Assembly: GCF_051020985.1 (NCBI RefSeq)
Contig: NC_135012.1
Span: forward strand, 7,876,451-7,940,450
DNA from: Nomia melanderi
Lineage: Eukaryota > Arthropoda > Insecta > Hymenoptera > Halictidae
Reading direction: 5' to 3'
DNA: 64,000 bases
Below the pieces are notes generated by a model. That model saw nothing but the letters and a program-made list of their open reading frames with translations. It did not search any database and had not been told where the DNA came from. Positions 30,776-43,256 of the stretch are shown here, one piece after another (positions within the stretch are counted from its first letter, which is position 1; each line of letters opens with the position of its first letter). The position numbers and the translations under genes were made by a program.

Positions 30776-32534
30776 CGCTTATTCTGACCTTTTTTGGCGA
30801 TGTCGCATGCCAACGCATCGTATGACTGATATAACCTCAAGCTTAACCCTTTTCCATACAATTTAGTCATGAAAAATTGTGCATGATAGAAGCATTTTAT
30901 TTGTATTAAAGGAAACAACGTGTTTCATTTTATGATTCACACATTTTGTTAATCAAAAGAATACTAATTAAAAGTAATCTGGCACAGTTACTACTAACTA
31001 GTATGCCAATTTATTCTCAATTAGGAACTCTCGCGATTAGCAGCACATATTTATGACGCTCGACAATTTGCACCTCGCGTACAGGAAACCAAACTATGAT
31101 AAAAGCAAGTATATTTTAAATGAGTTTTATTTAATTAATTGATTCTTGTAACTAGATAATATTAATTTAATAAATTGTGCCTAAAAAAAATATTTTCATC
31201 GAAATAAGCATGATTTTTAATGAGATTGTTAACTCGGTTTTCAACTTCGGAACAATGTGGCAATATTCGTTAATTCAACAGTAGTTTCATATAGCATCTC
31301 GTTAATATATTTGAAAACATTTTATAAGCATTGAAATTGTACTTATTAGTATGTAAGTGATGTGATCGATGTATTGTAATGAATAAATATAATGAAATTT
31401 GATAAAATATATAGCAGTTGTACAGTAATGAACTACTTTGAAATAGAACTACAATTATTAATTGAATTAAGGTACAAAAATATTTTTGTTTAAAAAAAGG
31501 ATACAAGTATAATTAAAATTACTTATATTTATATTTATTCGTTCTTTGGTACATATGTTTTTAAATTTGTCAAGTGTTGCCAGATACAAGATGTATTATA
31601 TTACACGTAGACGTCTATCATATAGGTGAATTATCCATTTATGCAAAGCAGAGACTACGTGAAAGGTCCTGGCACAAACTAATTAATGCCTCACCATCAT
31701 TACGTAATGATACGCATTTGGGCATCGAAATTTTACCTCAAATTTGCATTTTAACCTTGAAATTTAAATTAGATCTTGGAACTGATACTTGACCTTCGAA
31801 TCGTAATAATAACTTTTCAATTTATATGTCAATGTTTGGAATTCAGTTTAAATTGATATATCGGAGGCGAGAATTTAATAAGCACTAGTATATTATCGTT
31901 GAACATTCTTCGTTATGTTTGCTACATCTGTTGTGCGCAAAAAAGGTAAACATGACATAATAGCACATAACTACGTGAAACAAATCACCACATTATGCGA
32001 TAGAGTTAAATAATCGAAAATTAAGTAATCATTGCTCTCCCACACAGTTGGAATGGCGCTAAAATGCTCGACATAGTCAGCATACTGATACTTTCTCTCT
32101 ACAACAAAGACTACTCAGCTCGTTCGAGAGTTCTCATTTGTAAACGCATTTACAACGGTACGCTAAAATGTCTACACTTCCGTGCGGCTACGAAACTACA
32201 GTGGAATAAAGAATCTAACGAAGTGGTGGACGTTAAATTATGCAAGAGCTTAGTTGGTTTCTTAACAGATTAGAATTGTAGATTATACAAAGCAATTCGT
32301 ATCAATCGAACAAGGAAGGAGGATAATAGGAAATGGTGAAAATGGCACTTCCGACAATCGAATCACTTATAGGAAATGATTCTGCAATAATGAAATACAA
32401 TCTAAAATAAATATATATTACAGTTGCATAATTTCTTTATCTTTGATCATGTATAATTATGTATCAAAGTATATAACGAAAAAATTTGGAAGAATCATTC
32501 AATCTGTAATATCAATAAATACGTAGAAGATTAA

Positions 32535-32632
32535 TATTAAATTTGAATTTTAAAAAAATTGAGTAATATTTATGCTTGATAAATTTTGTTTAAAATCTTC
32601 ACAAGTCTGACACTTTATTATAAGGCAAGAGG
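32535..32632. mobile_element. TTAA-flanked element fragment, CCCCTTGACC family
   Basis: AAATTGAGTAATATTTATGC and GTCTGACAC match the right part of the copy ending at 48193; followed by GAGG and TTAA (32633-32636). Left part missing. Confidence 0.5.
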
Positions 32633-32697
32633 TTAAGAGTAATATTCCTTCTTAAAGATACAATACGTTGAAGTACTATGAAAATTAAATTTTTCAA

Positions 32698-33070
32698 CAC
32701 GTTCACTGCCATGATGGTCACCGATAACTGAAGCTTCCAAATTACTTGACAACAATTGAAGCTATGAATTCCAAAATAGCACAAGTCGACGAATCAACAT
32801 TTCGAGAAAATCGAAATTCTTTAATCAAATTCTTTGTTTCCATTTTTTTTTTTGTTGATTCGTGTACGTTTTTGATATTATTAAATACAATTCAATTATA
32901 ATTTGTCAGAGAACTAATGTCAAATGAAAATGTTCAATAATATAAATAACAGGAAAACAGTGTCGTAAAAATTGCGATACCAAATAATAAGTAACCGTTT
33001 CCTTTTCGTCTATGCTGCAAAAGAATGAACGATACACGAAACTCCAAAGTTTTCCGTGGCAGTCAACGTG
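32698..33070. mobile_element. TTAA-flanked 373-bp MITE with CACGTTGACTG ends
   Basis: Left end CACGTTCACTGCCATGATGG, right end GTGGCAGTCAACGTG followed by TTAA (33071-33074); the left flank is TCAA, a one-base decay. Same family as 13471-13950, sharing the inner GGTCAYCGA block. Confidence 0.8.
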
Positions 33071-36000
33071 TTAAACGGCCTCCGAGAGAGTAAAATGTAT
33101 AATGGCCAGTTAAAACTACTTCATCTTTAAGAGCCAGGTAATGTATAATCAACAACCTGAAATGCGATTCGAAAGTTATGAAAAACGACTGTCAGTGATC
33201 GAAGACATGCAACCGTTGCGTTTCATCCTCGTATATCTTAAAGAACGCTCCACCTTCTCAATAATTATAAAACGTACTGACAGAAAAATTAGTTAACTCT
33301 TTCAATCGTTTATGGCGAATGTATTTATCATGAGAAGGTGCCAATTTTTTGTTTAATAACGAGTATACTTTTTACGGAGAAAACAATTTGTTATTGCCAT
33401 TTAAAGTAAGATTTAGGAGAAGCAAGAAAGACATTCATGATTTTAATACACTTTAAAATAATAATGAACCAAAGATTATTAAGCGAAACACAATAATCAA
33501 GGAACAATGAGATAGAATTGGAATATAAAATGACATATCTAATCGTTCCCTTCGGTAACTTTTATTAAACAATGTCATTCTATTTTCAAAGTGAAATAAA
33601 ACCCTGAAAGGTTTAAAAGTCGATGCGAAGTAAAATCGAAGGAGATTTCATATACGCTGTTATTTACCATTAATATATTTTTGTCTTTTAATATATCAAG
33701 TATCATACATGAATCTTTTTCAAATGGTTCAAATACAGTTTTTAACATATTTAACCTCTCCCTGTTTCTCAACAAAAAGTTACGTGTGTCACATAGTACG
33801 CACAAATGTAAACGCCAAGTTATTGCGCTATAAAAATGAATGTTTTCTCCTTGAAATTCATACAATAAACGTATGCACTTATGCATGGCGATCAACGAAT
33901 CGTACACGTGAAACTTTCCTTGTATTACTTAAATAAATATGTTTAATAGCTAATATTCTTTATGAACTCCATACACATAATCCTGTTTTTTTATGGGGAA
34001 CTAACAAGAGATTTGTTACCGATTCAAATATGAATAAATTATACACCGTGTAAGAGAAAAAAATTCGTAGAGCGAAAAAGTGAAATTATTTCAGATAATT
34101 ATTGAATTATGGACATTTATGCGAATTCCCATTTTCATAGACGATTTCGCAGGAAGTAAGATCAATGAAAAATGTATTTCAACAATTAAACATTTTATTA
34201 ACCTTTTACGGTTCGATGTTATTCTCGGATTTTCTCTGGAACTTGCTGTTAATGTTTCTTAATTTAACTTTAACACAGCATATTTTTAATTTATTTGAGA
34301 ACATTTGAGAAGTATTGAAATCGTATTCGTACATTATACGATGGTGAAATTACGCATCGTATAAAGACAATTGGTGAAATATGTAACGATTGGAATACAA
34401 TAAAATGTCGAATTTACTTCGATATAAAACTGTAAAAATATAAGTTGGAAATAAAATAAATTCTCCAATCGTTTCTGTTAAGTCTTTCTTTTATTTTGTA
34501 TGATATATATCTATAATATCTGCAGTTCGTTAATTATCCAACGCGGAAGTAGACACATAATATACAGGTTATATAAACATATAATATAATTTATTAAATT
34601 AATCTACTAAATTAATAAATTTCAACATATTACTGAGTAAACATTAATTTAAATTGAAACATGTACTGCTGATAAAACGAAGTATACAATATATTTGAAC
34701 AAACTTTATTTAAATAACTCATTCGTATAACTAGATAATATTAATTTAATAAATTATGCTCAAAAAAGGAGATATTCTAATCACAATAATTAATAATGGC
34801 AAATAGATATTTATATGATAACAGAAGTACAATTCTTGAATATAATTAAGTAATCCAGAATATATGGCTACGTCTATACCAAAATTCTCACAAACAGAAT
34901 ATAAATCACATCACAAATCTATAGTCAGTAATTTCAAGAAAAATTAGTCTATTAATCTACTATTTTAACAGAATATTTTAGTTTACCATACAGAAATGTA
35001 TCTCTATCATTATATTCCACCATTGAAAGTTAAATCAAACATTTTGTTTAAATAGGCCAGAATGATAAAAAAAGTCAGAGCAACTGGCACTGTATTAATA
35101 ATTTTGCAATACCTTCTGTAATGACTTTTGCAATAGAAATGATTGCAATATAACATTAAAAAATAGCGATAATATTACGAGAGATTACGGAGAACATACA
35201 ATAACTACTCTAACGAACATAATTGATGTACAGCAAGCTTATCCATCATAACGATGCTATTGGCTGTTTACACGGTCTTGGAGCAATGAGCAGTTATCAG
35301 ATTTTTGTGGTTGGAAGGTGTGAAGCCTCGTAAAACTCTTCGAATAATGTTGAAACAACATTGCGATATCTGTATCAGTAAAAAAGAAGCATGAAAGTAG
35401 GTAAAGGCGTGAAGAAATGTACGAACATCGATAAGAAATGAACAACACGGTAAAAAAAAGCGGTGCATTCCTGCTCGCAAGCATCACCAAAGACGTTTTA
35501 CACCGATGGATTCAAAAGATTAATTCAATGAAATGAGACGTATATACACAGTGTTCCATTTTTATAAAAATGTAATTATCTGTGGAACTATTGGTTATTT
35601 AGAAAAATAGTTCAAACGCAATTTTTCAAGAGGGCAGTAAGTTGGTACACTTAGTTTATCTCTAAATAGACGTGTGCAGCGGAAATGAGGATCATTACTG
35701 CTGTTTTCAAGTATATTCATGTAATTTCCTTTGCATCAATCAAAAACAGATCATTTTCTACTGAAAAGTGTTAACCTATCTATATCGAAAACCCATTAAA
35801 ACAGAAAACATTTCATTTAAGCTATTTTTTCAGTCATATTATAGTTCCAGGAATAATTCCATTTATAGATTAGAATGAGACAGCACTGTAAAGAAGTGAT
35901 GTCATTGTGTTCTGTGTTTCGTAATTTCCAATTTAAGGAAGGTCAATGGTGAAGTTTCCCAATTCTTCTGAACTAGCCCCCCTGTGGGTAGTATTGGAAA

Positions 36001-38425
36001 ATTTATGTACATGCCTTCTCTCATTTCTCATTGGCTGTTAAAGCAAGTCTACTGATTTAGCTGTGCCCTTTCAAAACTATCCTTGGTACAACGTTTTAAG
36101 TACCTGAATGATAAAATACATACCTAAACTTTCTATTAGATATTAATAAATCAATGATGAACAGATCAATTAATTCAGAATTATTTTTTTAAAAAAGAGT
36201 TAAAAAAAATATAAAAATTATCTTTTTTGATACTTTGTACTCAGCATTTGAAGGTTTAGTAAAGATTATACTGAAATATTGTTTAACATACCACAATGTT
36301 TACAAGATAGTAACGTTAAATACTATCTAGTGATTATTTATATTAACTGTTTAAATATTATTATTATTACTTTAAATATTTTATAGCCTATCCACTTATC
36401 GTTGCCTGCTGCAATTAAATGATTAAACACAATTTATTTAAATAGAAAAATAAACATTAATTTCAGTTCATGAGTAAATAACTTATATATTATAAAGATA
36501 TATAGTAATTAAAATTTAGATAATAACAGTTTAATCGTACATCGTTAATAACTATTTCCACTGTCTGCTCACTAAGTTTTAGGTTCGACTGTACTTAGAT
36601 ACCAGAAGCAGCCTCACAATAAATTAAGAAAGAAAATAAGTAAAAGGAAAGTGATTTTCCTGAGTATTTACAGCTACTCCCACTTATAGTCGTATGCCAT
36701 ACGAGCCTTTAACATAAAAGCGGAAAATTATGCTGGTTAGAAACATCGTTTACCTATTTTTATTAAACATTCTATATTATAATATGTTACTCGTGCTTAC
36801 AAACAAGTTTATTGTTTATTATTTAGAAATAGAAAAGAATAAAAAGGAAATGCTACCTACATAATTATAAAAGAAATATCAATTAATTTTGTTGTATAAC
36901 CGATATATTTTATTACTGCAAACTAATTTTCTTATTAAACCACTACTAACATTTTCCCATGGCACGTTTAGTTTTTCTTACAGTGGTATATATTGCTTAT
37001 TTTATGCTTTTGAATTCTGACAATTCTATACTTTATAGTTATACAATTTTTATTTCTAATCCTGGACCGTTTCATTTCTAACTTTATTTCCCACTTTCTT
37101 CGCTAAGTTCGATGTAATATTCGAAACGCTATAGAATTTAAAAATTCATTTTCATTCTCTTTAAAAATGTCCTACTACAGAAAAACAAAACAAATAAAAT
37201 GTGCAGAATTATTGGATTGTGTTCTGTTACTATGTTTCGTATATTTATCTTAATAAGCTATACTGCGAACATTATTAGCGCCGATAATTATATAAACATT
37301 ACCTACAGTTCATTTAAATCAGCTGTTTTAATTAATTACAGCGCCGACAACCGGTTGTCGACCCAACACCAACATGTTAATTAAGCGAATGTTTGGGCTT
37401 AGATGAAGGAATGATTATCGACTATCTGTTGCTTGTTACAAAACAAACAGGAAATGTCTAATCTAAAGTCAATATTTCTCAGGCTGTATATATATATAAA
37501 TTTCTATGCATACATTGATTGTTAAAGTAAAAGTTGGAGTTGAGATTTACGTTCACTTTCTTCCTGTGTTTCATCTTCTCTGTACAATTGATTAATAAAA
37601 CTATTTTATACTTAAAACTAACATATATATACTTTATTACTATTGCATAATAAAGAAGCGTAGTGTGACATATACATAGTAAGTACTCATACATATATGA
37701 AAAGAAACCAGGAATTGACCGATTTTGCAATGTTATTAACGGTGTACTGTTATTACACACAATAAAATTAAAAAATTACATTCTCGTGTTAAGGAGTTCG
37801 TCTCTACACTTGTTTCTCCATTTACGCGGAGTATTTGTTCCATGTAGAGTTGTTTTATGTGAATGAAAATCGCGTTAAATGAGTCTACCAATTAAGAAAA
37901 AACAAAACATTGGGAAGAAAAGCTGGTATAAGGTTTAGAAACATATATTCATTGCATAGCTTAACAAGAAAATAGTATCCACGACATTTCAGAAACAAAA
38001 GTAAATTTTACTTAGTGTCGCTAAATTCAATTGACATCAATTGGTTGTAATGTTTTATAGAATGCCTGTCAAGTTTAGGCATATACGAATTAATCATAAA
38101 CACAGTGTTTTATTTACGAATAATTATTTTCATGGGATTGTTTGAATGCCCACCAAACTTACAGTTGGAAGATGAGTCGATGTCTAGCCGAACGGAATGG
38201 TAGCAAAAAATGTCTTTCTAGTTTACAGCACTATAGTTTTAATTAAGTATGACCGTATCAACGAACAGTAAATTATAGATTGAAATATTGGGAAGATGAA
38301 ACATTAGGAAATAAAACCAAAGAAGATTGGCTAAGAAAAGATGAATACTGAACAGTCAACCGAGTTCTTCAGGCTACCCAGCAAATGAGCTAGCAGTACG
38401 ATAGAACCTCCTACAACTCGATTAA

Positions 38426-38545
38426 CCCCTTGTCCTACGATTTCCTCCACAACTGTGATAAAACTATTTTATCGTTAATAACTCAGTAGAAAAGGAAAAG
38501 AACTTGAATCATCTTGTATATCTACGTTCATCCTACAGCTAAGCA
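38426..38545. mobile_element. Element end, CCCCTTGACCTACGAT family, inverted copy
   Basis: TTAA (38422-38425) followed by CCCCTTGTCCTACGATTTC, the reverse complement of the ends at 4883 and 48193. The interior cannot be aligned securely and the far end was not found; the right coordinate is nominal. Confidence 0.4.
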
Positions 38546-38739
38546 GTAAACGCTAGAATTTTAGATACATTATTTAGTAAACGTTTACGTTGATTTTGCT
38601 TGATTGCGATAACCCAAACGTGTATTTTAATCGCATACCTTTGAACCCCTAATTTTCAAAATCTAAATGAACAATTTCCCTAAAACCAATAAACTATACA
38701 ACAAACCTCCGTAAATCTAGTATTAATCTTCACCAAACA

Positions 38740-39650
38740 CGACGAACGTCCACGAGTGGGTGTAACCGTGGGTTCGAAGTCAAGCGACATTCTCCTGTCG
38801 AAGAGTTCGCCTCGATACGGTTCAAGCGGTCAAACATGGGACTACGGGAGGTTAGAAGCCGGTGGAAGCCGAGCCGGCCGGTGAAAGATAAACACGCGAA
38901 GACGATGATACTATCCGGAGCGAAGATTGATCGGGCGCAGGGCGTCGCGGAGGAACGAAGGAAGAAGCGTGAGGATGGGAAGGTATTCGGGCAGAAGCAA
39001 GGCGGCAGTGGAAAGCGGCAGGTGTTCCGGGTTAATATTCGTAGCGAAGAGGATTGTTTTGCAACGCTAGCTCTCCGGGCACCTTACGTGCCCATGCCCG
39101 TCTCGTAATTAGTTTGACTTTCACCGTGAGGGCCACCTTACCGGGCACACTTTCGCTCGTCTTCATTTTACCCGCCTCTCGGCCGACCGGCTCGCTCGCT
39201 CGCTCGCTCGCTCGCCTGCCTCTGGAATTACGTTACGGAGAAAATGCTTGAATGCGTCCGGAAGAATTCAGGCCGATATCAAGGACGTCCTCTCGTAACC
39301 TCACCAGATTCGGAACGTCGCGTCGTCGCGTATATACACATGGCCGTTGCGTAGCGTTGCGTTGCGTCGTTTCGGCGGGTCGACGGCGAGACCCTGCCTC
39401 TTCCCTTCTCACCTCTTCCCGCCTTTTCTCTCCGTGATGGAGCGGACCGGCTAGAAATACCGTCACGAGAATTTCTGACCAGCGCGGCGCATCCGTGCCC
39501 AACTTACCCAACGGGCTTTGATGTAATCGAGATTTCTTGTAATCTCGGAACAGTCTGTTCCCTCGCGACACGAAATACCTTGTCTTTCCTTCTGACCGTT
39601 GTAATCGCTGACTTCGGTACCCGCAACCCTGTGGCCGAAGAACTGTATGG
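38740..39650. other. CpG-rich block with arginine-rich ORFs on both strands
   Basis: A sharply bounded GC/CpG-rich segment in an AT-rich region. The plus strand has an open frame from ATG 38836 to 39108 (90 codons, MGLREVRSRWKPSRP.., very basic); the minus strand has one at 39233-39571. Such frames are common by chance where stops are rare, and the proteins look like translated GC-rich DNA, so I do not call a gene. A (TCGC)n microsatellite lies at 39187-39216. It could be a promoter or enhancer block or a 5' non-coding exon. Confidence 0.5.
39187..39216. repeat. (TCGC)n microsatellite
   Basis: Uninterrupted CTCGCTCGCTCGCTCGCTCG run inside the CpG-rich block. Confidence 0.9.
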
Positions 39651-39804
39651 CTTTTATCGATAAAACGAGAATGAGACGTGATAAATATCTACTTTTTCTA
39701 ATTGAAATGTTTGTGATTAGAAATAATTGTAATGGGGTTGCGTGTGATCTTGGGACAATCTGTTTTCTCGCAATACGAAGTATCTTGTCTTCTTCTCCCT
39801 TTTC
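39529..39804. repeat. Pair of imperfect ~65-bp direct repeats
   Basis: GATTTCTTGTAATCTCGGAA..CAGTCTGTTCCCTCGCGACA (39529-39598) recurs as GCGTGTGATCTTGGGA..CAATCTGTTTTCTCGCAATA (about 39739-39804), both ending CCTTGTCTTTCCTTCT-like. The second copy is more AT-rich, as expected of C-to-T decay. Confidence 0.6.
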
Positions 39805-42800
39805 TGAATTCGATAGCTGCAAAAATATGATTTTTATAATTGAAGTGAAAGACAGAGAAAGAGTCATAGAATAATTATCTGTTGAAATGTTTTTGATCAC
39901 AAATAATAATTATGAGTAACCGATAATCAGAAAAATTGTTTGCAACAAAAACATAATGATCTTTACAATGTGGCTTTTAAGAAACTTTCCTCTACATTTT
40001 GTGATTAATATAATTTTTGAAGTATAATACTTAATTTCTAATGTAATCTTAAACTTGGGACTGTCATTTAAGAAAATACAATACTTAATATCAATGATAA
40101 GCGAGCCTCAGTTACCGAATATTTTTACAAAAATTTCTGCGATAATTCTTATTTTTGGTCCTTGCCTTCTCCCCTTCGGTTTCGCCACCTACGATTTCCC
40201 CCGGTTTCGCATTTAAATCCCAAAATTATACCGGCGGATTTAACGCTTTGAATTTCACGCACCGGCGCGCGTCCACGTTGGACGGGGACCGGTGATTTTT
40301 GCGCGGAATGATTTACTCTGAATCTTAATGGGAACACCGTGACCGACGTCGCATCGCTATTCCATGGAAGTAGCATACTTTAACAGAAATTCCGAGTTAT
40401 TTTCGATACGACGATCAGATCGGCTGAAATCGACCGATTGCCCACATGAAATTGCGATACGATTCTTGACGTCATGCGAATCTCACTTTTTACTTAGGCG
40501 GTCTCGATGACTCGATGATGACTTTTACTTTTGATTAGAACTAAGTATCGTTTCGTTGCTTTAGGAGAGCAATGTTTTCAACGGATCATGCGTTCACTGG
40601 ACATTGTTTAACCAATTCGCGCGGTAGTCGTTTTGTATATTTTTTGGACAAGATGTGCTTAGATCACGCAGCCTAGAAATAATCCAGAAAATAATTAAGA
40701 CTGGATCAAAGTGACCCATTCTCGATTTCTTCTTTGTGCAATTGAGTCGCTCAGAAGCCAATGCAGTTAAGACCAGAAATCAAAAATTGAGAAAATTAAT
40801 GTTTTGTCTTCTGAAATTTTTATACAATATTCTCAAAAGCTATAAAAAGAAAGGTTTTCTGACCTAGAAGAGACGAAGAAACGAGTAAATCCTTTAATAA
40901 CTAAAAAGAATATTATTTATTCCATTAAAATTTAGAAAAATTAGAAGATATCAAAAAACGGACTGAAATTGGTTTCTGAGCGACTTAATTATTAGAAAAA
41001 TAACAGGTGTTTCTCCAAGACATTATTATAGAAACTGATTTTTTGGGTACAATGTTCTCACAAGAGAATGCATGAAATTTAATGAACAAGTTCGATAAAA
41101 TGGTGACTGCTTTTACCATTATACTTTTCCTTTCATTTCCCAATCATTTCCTTTTAACGCGCTTCTTACGACAGTTTCGTTTATATAGCCGCGATAATCG
41201 TTGCCTATATAAATAATATAACGTTGTATTTTTGTAGTTGTAATTGTTACATATCTGTATAGGTATACATTTGTATTACACGTTCGACTGCGTTTAATTA
41301 TGCGGTTACAATTCCTTTACTTATAGGGGCACATAAAACGGTATGACGTTTATGTTTCTACGAACGTAATTGCTATCTGTATTTCAACATGTAATAAAAT
41401 TTCAGTGAAACCTACTCGTGAATTAAACAGATCCAGATAAATTGATTGTACAACTAATATCGTTCAAAATAGAAGATTTATTATAATGAATTAATATTAT
41501 TAATATATATTATACATATCACAATATATAATTAATTATAATTAATTATAGTATATATAATTAACTTAAAAAATATATATTTATATTAATATCAAATTAA
41601 TAGACAACACATAAATTGATATTATAGTCTTCAAAACAGGTTAAGGAGTATTTTTTATTAATATTTCCTTACAAACAGGCACTGATCTTACAGAATTAAT
41701 GTAATTATTCAATGTGAAATCTGGTTGTCAAATGTTAAAGACATGATCAGAAATAGTACTAATATTAAAAATATTTTAAAAAATTTATAGATATTTTCTG
41801 AATAAGTCTTGTCCTACTATGTACTAGAACAAATTTTCGAATAATACGTTAAAGAAGAGATGTATACAAGAATTTGTGTAAGTACAAAGATTTTATTTAG
41901 TTTTAGTGCCCTGTTCTATTTTCTATATCCTGTTGATTACCATTTCGATTTTAAGTACATTTTCTTGCGAATAACTCCACAGATAAAAATAGCTTTCTTT
42001 TCTTTTTTCTCGCTCACACTCTTCTCCCTGTCTCTCTCTATCTTTTTTTGAAACTATTTTATACATCTGCATACTTTGGAATAAATCAGAAGTTGCGACA
42101 TAAAATTTACAAAATTCTTAAGATTATGCAAATAACAACAAATGTATAAGAAGCAATGGCAAAAGTTGCACATACATAAGGAACTATATAATTAACATTT
42201 TTTACACTTACTCTTGCGACACATTTATTTCTGCAGAAACTAGGATATAAAAAACAAAGTAAAAGAAACATATGTATGTTACATTAAATTCAAAATTACA
42301 ATAAAATATGATCCCACAAAACTCCAAAATGTTACACAAATTCTTCAATCATACTTCACTTTTATTTTAGCAAAATATCAAATGAATACATGTTTATAGA
42401 ATCAAACTTAATGGGAACGTAGCTGTTGTAACAGTGTATGAAAACTAATATAAGAAGCATCTGAACGACAATACACATACAATTTTATATGGAATTAGAT
42501 TTTATATAATTCTACAATTTCCAGAACATTACTCCAATTTTTAGCCCTCGCGGTAGCAACCGGGTACCAAAGTACTCATTTCGAAACTTTCTTCTACATA
42601 CTTTCGTCTGCCCTCCTCAAAATTTCACAAAATTGCTCCGGATCTCCATTATCTGAATTATATTTCAAAATGAAAGAATCTACACAGAACTCTAATCGCA
42701 TCAAATTCAGATAAATCGAGACATTCTGATCGGCAACGCAAGCGCTAACCACATAAGGAAACTTCTCCAAGAGTCTATTTGCGAGGTGTTAATTAAACGA

Positions 42801-43110
42801 ATACCGTAAAGATTTTACGAAGTCCGTAACGACTTCATTACGCCTCGATGAAATAACTGGATACGGCAGGCGGTGCCTTTTGTTCATAGTTGGAGACTAG
42901 TTGCTTGAATGGCGCAAGGTTTCCCGAACTGTTCTTGCGAATTTCGCCTCCGTGACTCCGTTGTACGCGAAAGAAAAAAAAAATCCGGGGATGCCGTTAA
43001 TCGTAATAAGATCAGGGTTACGTAGTCCTGTGAACGAAGATCGACCGATCGATGATTGAACAGGCGAAGAAAGAAGATCGAGGATGCTCCTTTTCCCCTC
43101 TACAGGCCCG

Positions 43111-43118
43111 TATAAAAG
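43111..43118 (+). promoter_or_regulatory. TATA box of the Tweedle gene
   Basis: TATAAAAG lies about 130 bp upstream of the start codon in a GC-balanced context. A start of transcription about 30 bp downstream (near 43141, ACACAACGG) would give a 5' leader of about 100 nt with no ATG before the real one. TATA-driven promoters are usual for cuticle protein genes. Confidence 0.7.
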
Positions 43119-43241
43119 TCCGAATGTGTCGATCCGGCCAACACAACGGTGAAAGATCGCCAGTGAAAGACGTTCCTCTTTGCAACGTTCACGTTTCGGC
43201 TCCGTACCTTTCTTAGTCGCCGCGAAATTCAACGAGGGAGC

Positions 43242-43256
43242 ATGTTGCTCTATCTG
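43242..43256 (+). CDS. Tweedle exon 1 (15 coding nt, MLLYL)
   Basis: ATG TTG CTC TAT CTG followed by donor GTGAGT at 43257. Five codons that complete the signal peptide of exon 2. Context GGAGCATG; no upstream ATG in the predicted leader. Confidence 0.87.

Larger units (their letters stand above)
29758..43110. other. 13-kb stretch without a recognised gene
   Basis: Between the dynein start and the Tweedle promoter I can support no protein-coding gene. The longest frames (about 100 codons, for example minus 33575-33907) are of a length expected by chance in this much AT-rich DNA and show no recognisable family. Contents that can be named are the 12-bp array at 29969-30338, GC-rich patches at 30.5-30.8, 38.7-39.65 and 40.15-40.38 kb, and mobile-element remnants at 32.5-33.1 and 38.4 kb. 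Unrecognised genes or non-coding RNAs cannot be excluded. Confidence 0.55.

Noticed and set aside
33575..33907. 110-codon minus-strand frame in the intergenic region
   Set aside because: Begins at GTG, has no recognisable family, and a few frames of this length are expected by chance in 64 kb of AT-rich DNA read in six frames.
38755..38800. GTGGGTTCGAAGTCA resembling a tRNA T-arm
   Set aside because: No acceptor stem, D-arm or anticodon arm could be folded around it.
38836..39571. Basic ORFs of 90 and 112 codons in the CpG-rich block
   Set aside because: Not called as genes: stops are rare in such composition, both strands are open, and neither product resembles a known protein.
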